Of a stretch of DNA of 64,000 nucleotides, positions 8,735-18,532 are shown one piece after another. The position numbers were made by a program, and so were the translations under genes. The DNA is from Sphingobacteriaceae bacterium (GTDB lineage: Bacteria > Bacteroidota > Bacteroidia > Sphingobacteriales > Sphingobacteriaceae): the NCBI GenBank assembly GCA_947463785.1, contig CANHRG010000004.1, forward strand, positions 62,001-126,000, read 5' to 3'. The notes under the pieces are model-generated. The model was given only the letters and a program-made list of their open reading frames with translations. It had not been told where the DNA came from and made no database searches. How positions within the stretch are numbered: position 1 is the stretch's first letter; every line of letters begins with the position of its first letter.

Positions 8735-8851
8735 ATGAAAAAGCTGATTACCATACTTTTACTGATTACTCTAAGCGGCAGCCTGATCAGCGCTTGCACA
8801 CATAAACTTTGTCCGGCCTACCGTTCTTACCCATCAAAGCGGGGAAATTAA
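8735..8851 (+). CDS. Small lipoprotein, 38 aa
   Basis: ATG at 8735 opens a 38-codon frame. It encodes a signal sequence (MKKLITILLLITLSGSLISA), a lipobox ISAC with the modifiable Cys at residue 21, and a short basic tail THKLCPAYRSYPSKRGN. It sits 22 bp after ribH and 16 bp before ytxJ on the same strand, so it is probably in their operon. The tail is too short for a folded domain. I know of no assigned function. Tight packing and a good lipobox argue that it is real. Confidence 0.65.
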   Translation: MKKLITILLLITLSGSLISACTHKLCPAYRSYPSKRGN

Positions 8852-8867
8852 TCTAAAGATTAGTACA

Positions 8868-9197
8868 ATGAATTGGATAGCACTTACCGAGCAAGATCAA
8901 TTGGCAAAAATCAAAGCCAATTCAGGTTATAGTTTGATTTTTAAGCACAGTACCCGTTGTTCCATCAGCCTGATGGCAAAAAAGAAACTGGAATTAGAAG
9001 GCGAAGTAATTCCTGAAAATGTCCCGGTTTACTACCTCGACTTGTTAAACTACCGCGAAATTTCTAACGCTATAGCAGAAATCTTCCAAGTTCATCACCA
9101 ATCTCCACAGTTATTGGTCATCAAAGATGGTGAATGTATTTTCGAGGCCTCTCATGGAGAAATCTCTGCCGAAGAAGCCGCTGAACAACTGGCTTAA
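8868..9197 (+). CDS. ytxJ: Bacillithiol-system thioredoxin-like protein YtxJ
   Basis: 109 aa, thioredoxin/glutaredoxin-like fold with a monothiol active site: FKHSTRCSISLMAKKKLE (Cys near residue 32). YtxJ is proposed to act as a monothiol bacilliredoxin. The biosynthetic gene bshA is in the same window at 15739, so the organism probably makes bacillithiol. It overlaps the convergent OsmC gene by 4 bp. Confidence 0.85.
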   Translation: MNWIALTEQDQLAKIKANSGYSLIFKHSTRCSISLMAKKKLELEGEVIPENVPVYYLDLLNYREISNAIAEIFQVHHQSPQLLVIKDGECIFEASHGEISAEEAAEQLA

Positions 9198-9601
9198 GCC
9201 CAGTTAAACACTAAGGTTTCCTTTAAATCCGGATGTAAACTTTTAGAAACCGGACAGGTATGGGCAGCTCGCTCCAAGATAATTTTCACCTTGTCGGTAT
9301 AGTCATTAGCCGGGAAATTAAATGTAATCTGTACTTCTGCTACTCTCCTCGGTTCAGTGCCCATAATTTTAGTAATGGAGCAAGTGGTGCCATCAATACT
9401 AACTTTTTGCTCCCTAGCTGCAATCCCCATCACGGTAAGCATGCAGCTGCCTAAAGCGGTAGCGAGCAAATCTGTCGGCGAAAATGCCTCACCCTTGCCC
9501 TGATTATCTACCGGAGCATCGGTAAGAATTTTTTCTCCTGAACGCACATGCCTAGCCTCTGTACGCAATTCACCTAAATAAACAGTTTCTACGGTTGCCA
9601 T
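9194..9601 (-). CDS. OsmC/Ohr-family protein
   Basis: About 135 aa from the ATG at 9601 (MATVETVYLGELRTEARH). The family is thiol peroxidases that reduce organic hydroperoxides through two cysteines: GSCMLTVMGIAA and AHTCPVSKSLHPDL. The overall sequence is closer to the YhfA/OsmC branch than to Ohr. It may rely on the same low-molecular-weight thiol chemistry as the neighbouring ytxJ, which is inference. A longer frame starts at 9628, but MATVE is the natural start. Confidence 0.85.
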   Translation of the reverse strand: MATVETVYLGELRTEARHVRSGEKILTDAPVDNQGKGEAFSPTDLLATALGSCMLTVMGIAAREQKVSIDGTTCSITKIMGTEPRRVAEVQITFNFPANDYTDKVKIILERAAHTCPVSKSLHPDLKETLVFNWA

Positions 9602-9678
9602 TAATTCTAATTTGATGCAAGTTACCAATAAAATGAAACTCGAATGACCAGTAGCAAGTCAAAATTGCCAAAAAATGG

Positions 9679-9686
9679 TAATTTTG
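9679..9686 (+). promoter_or_regulatory. -7 box of lipA, 4 nt from the first ATG
   Basis: TAATTTTG matches TAnnTTTG. If this is the promoter, the ATG at 9691 is leaderless, or the in-frame ATG at 9724 is the true start with a 30-nt leader. Confidence 0.5.
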
Positions 9687-9690
9687 TTTC

Positions 9691-10569
9691 ATGATCGAAT
9701 TACCGGTTATCCCCGCCAACCAAATGCAACGCAAGCCCGACTGGCTTCGTGTTAAATTACCTGTTGGTAAGGAGTATGCCCATGTGCGTAGCTTAGTTGA
9801 CACACACAAATTACACACCATTTGCGAAAGTGGTAATTGCCCCAACATGGGCGAATGCTGGGGCGCCGGTACGGCAACTTTCATGATTTTAGGAAACATT
9901 TGTACACGATCATGCTCATTTTGTGCCGTTGCTACTGGAAGACCTTTGGCCGTAGATTTGGATGAACCGAATCGAGTGGCTGAATCGGTGAAATTGATGC
10001 AGGTTAAACACTGTGTAATCACTTCGGTAGACCGCGATGATTTAAAAGATGGCGGTTCTACCATTTGGGCCGAAACCATTTTAGCTATCCGCCGCGAAAG
10101 CCCTGAAACCACCCTAGAAACTCTCCTTCCTGATTTCAAAGGTATTTGGGAGAATTTAGAACGCGTTTTAGCCGTTCGCCCAGAAGTGGTTTCTCATAAC
10201 CTGGAAACCGTTCGCCGTTTAACCCGCGAAGTGCGTATTCAAGCAAAATACGATCGGAGTTTAGAATGTTTGAGCCATATTTCGGCAGCAGGTTTGCGTA
10301 CCAAATCAGGTATTATGCTGGGTTTGGGGGAAACCGAAGAAGACGTAATAGAAGCCATGGGCGATTTATTGAAGGCCGGAGTTCATATTTTAACCTTAGG
10401 CCAATACCTACAACCCACCCGTAACCACCATCCGGTTATCGACTGGATTACCCCTGCTCAGTTTGACAAATACAAACAAATTGGTCTTGAAATGGGCTTC
10501 AAATACGTGGAAAGCGGACCCTTGGTACGTTCTTCATACCACGCTGAAAAACACCTGTTTAATTTATAG
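9691..10569 (+). CDS. lipA: Lipoyl synthase (radical SAM)
   Basis: 292 aa. It inserts two sulfurs into octanoyl groups on lipoyl domains. The auxiliary cluster motif [13 protein letters not shown] and the radical-SAM motif [11 protein letters not shown] (CxxxCxxC) are both intact, as is the C-terminal RSSYHAEKH with the conserved RSS. The conserved part begins at [11 protein letters not shown], just after the second Met, so the start could be 9724. It overlaps the end of uvrA by 6 bp (convergent). Confidence 0.96.
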   Translation: MIELPVIPANQMQRKPDWLRVKLPVGKEYAHVRSLVDTHKLHTICESGNCPNMGECWGAGTATFMILGNICTRSCSFCAVATGRPLAVDLDEPNRVAESVKLMQVKHCVITSVDRDDLKDGGSTIWAETILAIRRESPETTLETLLPDFKGIWENLERVLAVRPEVVSHNLETVRRLTREVRIQAKYDRSLECLSHISAAGLRTKSGIMLGLGETEEDVIEAMGDLLKAGVHILTLGQYLQPTRNHHPVIDWITPAQFDKYKQIGLEMGFKYVESGPLVRSSYHAEKHLFNL

Positions 10570-13401
10570 TGCGGCTTTTAGAAATCGGCCTGTATGACTG
10601 CGTTCGCAGGACACTAAGGCTTCAGGCGTACCCTGAAATAAAATTTCACCACCACCTGCTCCACCTTCCGGACCAAGATCAATTACCCAGTCGGCCACTT
10701 TAATCACATCCAGATTATGTTCTATTACCAAGACAGTATTTCCATGATCTACCAAGCGGTTCAATACGCCCAGTAACACATTAATGTCTTCAAAATGCAA
10801 CCCGGTGGTAGGTTCATCTAAGATGTAAAACGTATTGCCGGTATCTTTTTTCGATAGTTCCGTAGCCAATTTTACGCGTTGGGCTTCGCCACCCGATAAA
10901 GTAGTTGAAGATTGACCTAAGGTAATGTAACCCAAACCCACATCCTGTAAAGTTTTAATTTTACGATAGATAGCCGGAATGGGTTCAAAAAACTCAACCG
11001 CTTCTTCAATGCTCATATCCAATACGTCACTAATCGATTTTCCGCGGTAGCGAACCTCTAAAGTTTCCCGATTGTAGCGGCGACCTCCACATTCTTCACA
11101 AGGCACCTGCACATCGGGCAGAAAATTCATCTCAATAATTTTTAATCCGGCACCCTGACAGGTTTCACAACGACCACCCTTTACGTTGAACGAAAAGCGA
11201 CCGGGCTTGTAGCCACGAATCTTAGCTTCAGGCAATTGAACAAATAAGTTTCGAATGTCGGAGAAAACTCCTGTATAGGTAGATGGGTTAGAACGCGGCG
11301 TACGACCAATTGGTGTTTGATCAATCTCAATTACCTTATCGATATGTTCCAAGCCCTTGATACTGCCGTAGGGCATAGGCTTTTTCTTAGCTCGAAAAAA
11401 GTGATGATTGAGTATTGGATATATAGTTTCGGCAATCAATGTTGATTTACCACTTCCCGAAACTCCGGTAACGCCAATGAGTGTACCTAGTGGAAAATTA
11501 GCGGTTACATTTTTTAAATTATTGCCACTTGCCTTATCTAAAACCAGCGTTTTGCCGTTGCCTTTGCGGCGTTTTTTGGGTACTTCAATGGCTTTTGTAC
11601 CGTTCAAATAATCGGTAGTTAGGGTATGGGCTTTCATCAGTTGGGCAGGTGATCCCTGTGCTACAACCTGACCCCCATGCACTCCAGCTGCAGGTCCCAT
11701 ATCAATCACATGATCGGCTTCCATGATCATATCCTTGTCGTGCTCTACCACCAGAACACTATTCCCGATATCGCGTAGATTTTTTAGCGCAGCAATTAAA
11801 CGGTTATTATCCCGTTGGTGCAAACCAATACTAGGCTCGTCTAAAATGTAAAGCACATTTACCAACTGTGAACCAATTTGCGTGGCTAAACGAATACGTT
11901 GTGCCTCACCACCCGAAAGGGTTTTGGCTGTACGATCTAACGTGAGGTAATTGAGTCCTACATCCAATAGAAAGCCAATTCGAGCCCTGATTTCTTTCAA
12001 AATTTCTTTAGCGATGACGTTCTGCTTATCCGATAAACGCGTTTCCAATTCAGTAAACCAAGCAGCCAATTGCGCAATATCCATGCAGGCTAGCTCGTAA
12101 ATGTTTTTATCGGCTACTTTAAAGTTTAATGACTCCTTTTTTAAACGAGCTCCTTCGCATTCGGGGCATGGTTTAATGGAACGAAAATTCTCCAAATCAG
12201 CCATGGCTTCTTCACCCCGACGTTCGTGTTGCTCTTCTAGAAGCTTAATAATTCCTTCAAACTCAATCTGATAATTCTTCACGTTCCAACTATTGTAGGC
12301 AACCGGAACGGTCAACACATCATCAGACCCATTAAGAATGATATCAATTAGTTCTTGCGAGATATCTTTTAAAGGGGTAGAAAGTGAGAAATTATACTGC
12401 TTGGCTAAAGCCTTCAATATTTGGAAAATCCATATTTCCCGGTACTCACCCAAAGGCGCTAAACCACCTTGCATAATGCTCAGTTTTGGATTCGGAATTA
12501 CCGAAGCCTGGTCTACTTCAAAAATGGTTCCCAATCCGTTACAGCGCTCACAAGCTCCATAAGGTGAATTGAACGAAAAGGTATTGGGCTGTGGCTCGTC
12601 GTATGAAATACCAGATTCGGGGTCCATCAGAAATTTACTAAAAAAGTACTCCTGATTGGCCTGATCACTGATTTTGATGATCCCCTTAGCTAGTTTCAAG
12701 GCAGTTTGAATAGAGGTATTCAAGCGCTTTTTATCCGCTTCAGCTACCAATAATCGATCTACTACGATTTCAATATCGTGGATTTTATAACGATCGGCCT
12801 GCATTTTTGGTCGCAAGTCTAAAATTTCGCCATCTAAACGAACTTTCAAGTAACCTTGCTTGCGGATCTGCTCAAATAATTCACGGTAATGCCCTTTACG
12901 GCCCTTAACTACCGGAGCTAAGATATTGATCGGCTGTTCGTCGAACTGTTTAAGAATGGTGTTCAGAATTTGGTCTTCCGACATGCGCTCCATGCGCTTA
13001 CCGGTAACATACGAATAGGCTTCACCGGCTCGAGCAAAAAGCAAACGCATGAAATCGTAAATCTCGGTAATGGTTCCTACGGTAGAACGCGGATTTTTGC
13101 TCGTCGTTTTTTGCTCTATGGCAATTACAGGGCTCAATCCGGAAACTTTGTCTACATCTGGGCGCTCCATACCTCCCATAAACTGGCGAGAATATGCACT
13201 AAAAGTCTCCATGTAACGGCGCTGACCTTCGGCATAAATAGTATCAAATGCCAAAGATGATTTACCGCTACCGCTTAATCCGGTGATAACCACCAACTCG
13301 TTTCTCGGAAAAGAAACATCGATATTTTTTAGATTGTGAACCCGGGCACCATACACCTCTACTTCACTTTGTTCTCCCAGATCCGTGTGTTTTTTATGCA
13401 T
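10564..13401 (-). CDS. uvrA: Excinuclease ABC subunit A
   Basis: 945 aa, full length. UvrA is the damage-recognition ATPase of nucleotide excision repair. The first Walker A is [20 protein letters not shown] and the second is [11 protein letters not shown]. Two ABC signatures ([26 protein letters not shown]) and zinc-finger cysteines (CxxC at [36 protein letters not shown]) are present. The CATCTTTG upstream is only a near match to a -7 box. Confidence 0.98.
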   Translation of the reverse strand: MHKKHTDLGEQSEVEVYGARVHNLKNIDVSFPRNELVVITGLSGSGKSSLAFDTIYAEGQRRYMETFSAYSRQFMGGMERPDVDKVSGLSPVIAIEQKTTSKNPRSTVGTITEIYDFMRLLFARAGEAYSYVTGKRMERMSEDQILNTILKQFDEQPINILAPVVKGRKGHYRELFEQIRKQGYLKVRLDGEILDLRPKMQADRYKIHDIEIVVDRLLVAEADKKRLNTSIQTALKLAKGIIKISDQANQEYFFSKFLMDPESGISYDEPQPNTFSFNSPYGACERCNGLGTIFEVDQASVIPNPKLSIMQGGLAPLGEYREIWIFQILKALAKQYNFSLSTPLKDISQELIDIILNGSDDVLTVPVAYNSWNVKNYQIEFEGIIKLLEEQHERRGEEAMADLENFRSIKPCPECEGARLKKESLNFKVADKNIYELACMDIAQLAAWFTELETRLSDKQNVIAKEILKEIRARIGFLLDVGLNYLTLDRTAKTLSGGEAQRIRLATQIGSQLVNVLYILDEPSIGLHQRDNNRLIAALKNLRDIGNSVLVVEHDKDMIMEADHVIDMGPAAGVHGGQVVAQGSPAQLMKAHTLTTDYLNGTKAIEVPKKRRKGNGKTLVLDKASGNNLKNVTANFPLGTLIGVTGVSGSGKSTLIAETIYPILNHHFFRAKKKPMPYGSIKGLEHIDKVIEIDQTPIGRTPRSNPSTYTGVFSDIRNLFVQLPEAKIRGYKPGRFSFNVKGGRCETCQGAGLKIIEMNFLPDVQVPCEECGGRRYNRETLEVRYRGKSISDVLDMSIEEAVEFFEPIPAIYRKIKTLQDVGLGYITLGQSSTTLSGGEAQRVKLATELSKKDTGNTFYILDEPTTGLHFEDINVLLGVLNRLVDHGNTVLVIEHNLDVIKVADWVIDLGPEGGAGGGEILFQGTPEALVSCERSHTGRFLKAAL

Positions 13402-13523
13402 AATTTGATGAGCTCCGAATTAAAAGGCAAAGATGCGATATTGTTTGCCAAATAACCAGTGTGCGCATAAAAAAGGCCGCACCTTAAACAAGATACAGCT
13501 ATCTTAACTAGCAATTAGGGCTT

Positions 13524-14333
13524 CTAATTCATTTTGAATCTCATGTTCGCAGATAACCCGCTACCCAGATATTCTAAAAGATAACGCTGATCGTTTGTAT
13601 TTATTGCCATTAAAGGCGACTGGGCACGATGATAACCGTATGAAGCAGGTCGTTCGATAATTTCTTTCATTGCAACCAGCTTGTACACGTAAACCGCAGT
13701 TTCGGGATTAAATCGCATGCGGAAATAATTGTCTTGATCTTGCCTCCGGATAACTCGCTTCAACTTATTCTCACCAATATTGTACGCTGTAGCAACTAGT
13801 GTCCAGCTATTAAACTCTCTGTACAATGAACGCAAATACTTACAAGCCGCAATGGTTGATTTTTCTATTTGATGACGTTCATCAACGCTACCATTTACCT
13901 TCAAACCATAAGCTCTAGCCGTATGCGGCATAAATTGCCATAGCCCTGATGCTCCTTTTGCAGAAGTACCCGACTGTAAGCCGCTTTCTACCAATGGGAT
14001 GTACTTAAAATCTTCAGGAATGCCATATTTAGTTAAAATAGGTTCCATAACCGGGAACCACTTGGAGGCTTTATGGTGGAGCTTATAACTCCGCAAAGTT
14101 CGGTAATGATAGCTTTTTAATACCCGTTTAACACGAGGAATCACGTGGCCATCAGCTACCGGAAGCGGCTCATTGGCGAAGCTTAAGTTATTGTAGTAAA
14201 TATCCTCTTGCTCGGCTTTAGAAAATTCTTTTGATGCTTGCGCATTCCTATCTGTACAGCTGTACAAAAAGAATTCCACCAAGACCAAAAGTCCAAGTGT
14301 AGCCAAACATGCAATAAAAGGTTTCTTTATCAT
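13524..14333 (-). CDS. Lytic murein transglycosylase, MltD-like GH23 lipoprotein
   Basis: 269 aa. The signal sequence ends in a lipobox-like FLYSC. The SLT/GH23 domain has the catalytic Glu in PLVESGLQSGTSAKGASGLW, then QFMPHTARAYGL and ATAYNIGENKLKRVI. It cleaves peptidoglycan with 1,6-anhydro product formation. There are no LysM repeats, unlike full-length MltD. A TAGTTTTG box lies 28 nt upstream, with a 14-bp palindrome (14380-14393) near the expected -33 position. Confidence 0.85.
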   Translation of the reverse strand: MIKKPFIACLATLGLLVLVEFFLYSCTDRNAQASKEFSKAEQEDIYYNNLSFANEPLPVADGHVIPRVKRVLKSYHYRTLRSYKLHHKASKWFPVMEPILTKYGIPEDFKYIPLVESGLQSGTSAKGASGLWQFMPHTARAYGLKVNGSVDERHQIEKSTIAACKYLRSLYREFNSWTLVATAYNIGENKLKRVIRRQDQDNYFRMRFNPETAVYVYKLVAMKEIIERPASYGYHRAQSPLMAINTNDQRYLLEYLGSGLSANMRFKMN

Positions 14334-14361
14334 CCTAATTGGTATTAGTTAATAAATTGCT

Positions 14362-14393
14362 CAAAACTACGTGCTCTAGGTAGGTATACCTAC
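14362..14393 (-). promoter_or_regulatory. Promoter of the transglycosylase gene with a 14-bp palindromic operator candidate
   Basis: The -7 box TAGTTTTG is at 14362-14369 (minus). The perfect palindrome GTAGGTATACCTAC at 14380-14393 covers the place where a -33 box would lie. No hairpin-T structure is present, so a protein-binding site is more likely than a terminator. Confidence 0.45.
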
Positions 14394-14534
14394 ATTTACT
14401 TATCCACATTTTTCCTATTTCGCCTAGTTTGGGCTAAAAATGCCACATATCTACTTTTATAAAATGTGGATAACCCCACAAATCCGGCTTTTTTACGTAT
14501 GTTTGCATTCCTTTTATTAAAGCACACATTTTCT

Positions 14535-15731
14535 ATGCCAAATCCAAGATCCAGGAACAGTCGAGATGACAAGTCCAAAGGCGAAAAAAGCCCTAGAAAG
14601 AGCTTTAATGACCGTAATCCTCCCTTCAAATCCAAATCAACGGATACCTTTAAGAAAGATCGGGATACTGACAAAAAGTCTTTTAATCGGGATCAAGACC
14701 GACCTTTACGGTCAGACAGAAAGGATGGTGCGGATACTAGACCTGGAAAAAGTTTTGGTAGAGCGGGTAGTTCAGGAACTGCTAGAAAATTAGACCGAAA
14801 CGAAAAAAAACCGTTCGGAACCACAACTAAACGCCAGTTCAAAAAAGAGGCGGGTGAAACCGAAGAACGCCCCCGTTTCAATAGAACTTCAGGTAAGAAA
14901 TCTTCAGGTTCTTTCGACAGAGGATACCAAAAAACCTATAGTCCACGGAAATCGGGTGCAGAAAAGTTAGGAGGCAAGGGCCCCAAAAGGCCAATGGCAC
15001 CAACAAAAGATGATGGGCTGATTCGTTTAAATCGATACATTTCTAATGCAGGTATTTGTTCACGCCGCAAAGCAGATGAATTGATTGCTGCAGGAGTTGT
15101 TTCTGTTAACGGATCTGTAGTTTCGGAATTGGGCTTTAAAGTAGACCCGGCCAAAGATGTGATTCGTTACAATGGTGAAACGCTTAAGCGTGAGAAAATG
15201 GTTTATGTATTATTGAATAAACCTAAAGATTACATCACCACTACCGATGATCCCCAAGAACGCCGCACTGTGATGCAGTTGGTGGAGAAAGCTTCCAGAG
15301 AGCGTATTTATCCTGTTGGCCGACTTGATCGGAACACTACGGGTTTATTGTTGCTGACCAACGACGGCGATTTAGCAGATAAATTATCGCATCCTAAAAA
15401 CAATATCACCAAAATCTACCAGGCTGAATTAAACAAAAGTTTGAGCCAAGGTGATTTGAATAAAATTGCCTTCGGATTAGAGCTTGAAGACGGTTTTATC
15501 AAGCCAGACGAGATTAGCTACGTACAAGGGGCAAGCAAGCGTGAAGTAGGAATTCAGATACACAGTGGCAAGAATCGCATTGTACGTCGTATTTTCGAGC
15601 ATTTAGGCTACGACGTAGTGAAGTTAGACCGTGTAGTGTATGCGAACCTGACTAAAAAAGATTTACCTCGTGGTCGATGGAGATTTTTGGATGAAAAAGA
15701 GATTATTCAGTTAAAGCATTTGATCAAATAA
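14535..15731 (+). CDS. RsuA/RluB-family pseudouridine synthase with long disordered N-terminus
   Basis: 398 aa from ATG 14535 (MPNPRSRNSRDDKSK). Residues 1 to about 160 are low-complexity Lys/Arg/Asp/Ser/Gly, a typical RNA-binding extension in Bacteroidota. An S4 domain follows (LIRLNRYISNAGICSRRKADELI), then the catalytic domain with YPVGRLDRNTTGLLLLTNDG, in which the Asp is the nucleophile. The target is probably 23S rRNA (RluB-type) by similarity, not proven. A TATGTTTG -7 box lies at 14497-14504, about 30 nt upstream, and supports this start over the upstream in-frame ATG at 14466. Confidence 0.88.
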   Translation: MPNPRSRNSRDDKSKGEKSPRKSFNDRNPPFKSKSTDTFKKDRDTDKKSFNRDQDRPLRSDRKDGADTRPGKSFGRAGSSGTARKLDRNEKKPFGTTTKRQFKKEAGETEERPRFNRTSGKKSSGSFDRGYQKTYSPRKSGAEKLGGKGPKRPMAPTKDDGLIRLNRYISNAGICSRRKADELIAAGVVSVNGSVVSELGFKVDPAKDVIRYNGETLKREKMVYVLLNKPKDYITTTDDPQERRTVMQLVEKASRERIYPVGRLDRNTTGLLLLTNDGDLADKLSHPKNNITKIYQAELNKSLSQGDLNKIAFGLELEDGFIKPDEISYVQGASKREVGIQIHSGKNRIVRRIFEHLGYDVVKLDRVVYANLTKKDLPRGRWRFLDEKEIIQLKHLIK

Positions 15732-15738
15732 CTCAGCA

Positions 15739-16869
15739 TCAGCGAGCCTGATCAATAATTTCCTGATAATACTCTTCATAAATAGGCAAGATCAGTTTCA
15801 GATCGAATTCTTTTGCCCGGGTATAGGCATTTTCTTTAAAACTTTGTAGGCGCTGATCATCTTCCAGAATGGCAATGGCATGATGGGCCATCTCTTGTAC
15901 ATCACCTACCGCATCCATAAATCCAGTAACGCCATCCACATTGAGTTCAGGTAATCCTCCGGCGTTTGAGGTAATTACCGGAACCTTGCAAGCCATGGCT
16001 TCCAATGCTGCCAAACCGAAACTTTCAGATTCTGAAGGCATCATGAATAGATCTGCGATGGATAAAATTTCCTCAACGGCATCTTGTTTACCCAAAAAGC
16101 GAACGTGCTCACATACGCCTAAATCACGGCACAATTGTTCGCAGTAAGGCCTTTCCGGACCATCGCCCACCATTAACAATTTGGCTGAGACCTTTTTCAG
16201 GATCTTCTCAAAAATATAGATCACATCTTGCGTCCGTTTTACCTTACGGAAGTTGGATGTGTGTACAATGATTCGTTCGTTATTCGGCGCAATGGCCTTT
16301 TTAAAATGGTCTTTTGCCTTGAGCTTAAAGCGATTCATGTCCACGAAATTCGGGATAACCCGGATATCTTTATGAATATCAAAATGCTTGTACGTATCCT
16401 CTTTCAAGTTATGTGAAACCGCCGTTACGCCGTCAGACTGATTGATGGAAAAGGTAACTACCGGTTTATAAGTTAAATCTTTTCCAACTAGCGTGATGTC
16501 TGTGCCGTGTAAGGTAGTAACTACGGGGATATGAATACCGTAGGTTGCCAATATCTGTTTAGCCATAAAGGCCGCTGAAGCGTGCGGAATGGCATAGTGC
16601 ACATGCAAAATATCGAGTTTTTCAAACCGAACCACATCTACCAATTTGCTGGCTAAAGCCGATTCGTAGGGGGCATAATCGAATAACGGATAATTGGCTA
16701 CCGATACTTCGTGGTAAAATAGGTTTGCTGAAAAAAAATCGAGACGAGCAGGCTGACTATAGGTGATAAAGTGAACCTGATGTCCGTTATCTGCCAGGGC
16801 TTTGCCTAATTCGGTGGCCAAAACCCCACTGCCCCCGAAGGTTGGATAACAAACAATTCCGATTTTCAT
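15739..16869 (-). CDS. bshA: N-acetyl-alpha-D-glucosaminyl L-malate synthase (bacillithiol biosynthesis)
   Basis: 376 aa GT4 glycosyltransferase making GlcNAc-malate, the first step of bacillithiol synthesis. It starts MKIGIVCYPTFGGSGVLATE, a signature of BshA, with HVHYAIPHASAA, TTLHGTDITLVG and the GT-B ESFGLAALEAMACKVPV motif. A near-consensus box GATATTTG (16874-16881) lies exactly 4 nt before the ATG. ytxJ at 8868 belongs to the same thiol system. Confidence 0.92.
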   Translation of the reverse strand: MKIGIVCYPTFGGSGVLATELGKALADNGHQVHFITYSQPARLDFFSANLFYHEVSVANYPLFDYAPYESALASKLVDVVRFEKLDILHVHYAIPHASAAFMAKQILATYGIHIPVVTTLHGTDITLVGKDLTYKPVVTFSINQSDGVTAVSHNLKEDTYKHFDIHKDIRVIPNFVDMNRFKLKAKDHFKKAIAPNNERIIVHTSNFRKVKRTQDVIYIFEKILKKVSAKLLMVGDGPERPYCEQLCRDLGVCEHVRFLGKQDAVEEILSIADLFMMPSESESFGLAALEAMACKVPVITSNAGGLPELNVDGVTGFMDAVGDVQEMAHHAIAILEDDQRLQSFKENAYTRAKEFDLKLILPIYEEYYQEIIDQAR

Positions 16870-16901
16870 ATCTCAAATATCGTGGTAATTTGTTGAATAA
16901 G

Positions 16902-18527
16902 CTATTTACCTTGTAGCGAATTCCGTAATCGGAAAATCATAAAAACAGCAAATAGTAGCATAAAAACAGCTCCTGAACATCCCAATAAGGCAATCAGATC
17001 GCCATTTCGGGTGTAAAAAGTTGTTTCCTCGTTTAAGTTAATATCAGCCTTGATGGCTGTCGGGCTCCACCAATTTGTCTGCTTAACCACATCTCCCCTT
17101 TGATTAATAAAGGCTGAAATACCGGTATTGGCGGATCGGGCTACCCAACGGCGGTTTTCAATAGCCCGCAGTTTCGCATATGCTAAATGCTGATCCTTGC
17201 CCGAAGTATTGCCCCACCAGGCATCGTTGGTAATAACGGCAATGAAACTTGATCCTTGATTCACACTTTCAGCTACATAATTTCCCCAAATGGACTCGTA
17301 ACAGATTACTGGCGAAACACCCATACCACTTTGCGCATAAAAAACAGAGGGTTTTTCTTGTTTGCCATAGCCCCCGGTAGTGCCCCCAAAAGCGGCAAAG
17401 GCCGGCTTCATGAAGGACAAGGCATTGGCAAAAGGCAATTGCTCTACTCCAGGTACCAGTTTAGACTTGTGGTAAAACTGAACTTGTGCCGAGTTCTCTA
17501 ACTGCACTGCAGCATTGAAACTATCAAAATACAAACCCGAGCGCTCATCTAATTTGGCTGTTGGCGTTTGTGCATCCTGATACAGGCGATAACTTTCAAT
17601 GCCAGAAAGTACGTTGGCATTTTTATACGCGTTCAAAAACTGCTGAACGGTATAATAATTAGGAGTAGACCGAATGCGTTCCTCATCTGTGAGCTCAGAT
17701 ATTGCCGTTTCGGGCCAAATAAAATATTCGGTATTGGGCTGAGCTACAGCCGATGAAAGTTTAATTAATTGCTGAATCTGCTCCGCTGTTGACATGGAGC
17801 CGTATTTCGCATAGGGATCGATATTCGGTTGAACCACCACCACATTGGCCGGACTTTCCATTTCCTGATAATTTTGGTAGCGGTATACCGAGTACGAAAT
17901 GGGAATAAAGATCCATAACAACCAAGCATAAGTAAGTTTGCTCAATCCGTTTTGGTAGGATTGCGTTCGAATAATCTCGACTAACAAAATGTTGCTTCCT
18001 AATACCCACAGTGTACCGCCATATACACCGGTAAATTCATACCATTGCACCAGTTGGTGGGTTTGCGCAAAACCATTCCCTAAATTCATCCAGGGGAAAG
18101 CCAGATCCCAGCTTTGGTGCAGGTATTCATAGCTTATCCAAAAACAAATAAGAGCCACATACGACCAAAACCGGTTAACTACCTGCCGGAAGGCATAATA
18201 CATCCAAAATGCACCCGCCATGAGTAATGCTCCCAAACCAAAAGGGATGAGCGATATGAGTAGCGCCACCCACGCGGGCATAGCGGCGTGTAAAGAATTA
18301 AAGACCCAATAAATAGAGGCGGTATTCCAAATCGCGAAAGCAAAAAAACTTAATCCAAAAACTTTTCGACCTTTTTTGGGCAACTCACCCGATATGATTT
18401 CTTCTACCACAAACAGCAAAGGCAGCAAAGCAAAAAACAAGATTGGACCCGTAAACGGAATTGGGGGCCAGGCCAACCAGAGTAAAAACGAAGTGCTAAG
18501 GGCTAAAAGGTATTTTTTCTTATCCAT
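16902..18527 (-). CDS. lnt: Apolipoprotein N-acyltransferase
   Basis: 541 aa. The N-terminus has about six to seven membrane segments, followed by a nitrilase domain with the Glu-Lys-Cys triad: WPETAISELTDEE, YHKSKLVPGVEQLPF and SPVICYESIWGN. It adds the third acyl chain to lipoproteins. It is 5 bp from rsmI and shares its strand. lspA (21369) and many predicted lipoproteins are in the window. Confidence 0.92.
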   Translation of the reverse strand: MDKKKYLLALSTSFLLWLAWPPIPFTGPILFFALLPLLFVVEEIISGELPKKGRKVFGLSFFAFAIWNTASIYWVFNSLHAAMPAWVALLISLIPFGLGALLMAGAFWMYYAFRQVVNRFWSYVALICFWISYEYLHQSWDLAFPWMNLGNGFAQTHQLVQWYEFTGVYGGTLWVLGSNILLVEIIRTQSYQNGLSKLTYAWLLWIFIPISYSVYRYQNYQEMESPANVVVVQPNIDPYAKYGSMSTAEQIQQLIKLSSAVAQPNTEYFIWPETAISELTDEERIRSTPNYYTVQQFLNAYKNANVLSGIESYRLYQDAQTPTAKLDERSGLYFDSFNAAVQLENSAQVQFYHKSKLVPGVEQLPFANALSFMKPAFAAFGGTTGGYGKQEKPSVFYAQSGMGVSPVICYESIWGNYVAESVNQGSSFIAVITNDAWWGNTSGKDQHLAYAKLRAIENRRWVARSANTGISAFINQRGDVVKQTNWWSPTAIKADINLNEETTFYTRNGDLIALLGCSGAVFMLLFAVFMIFRLRNSLQGK

Positions 18528-18532
18528 GCGTA

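Noticed and set aside
9570-10139. 189-aa minus-strand frame across the lipA start
   Set aside because: It is antisense to lipA and overlaps the OsmC gene; no family resemblance.
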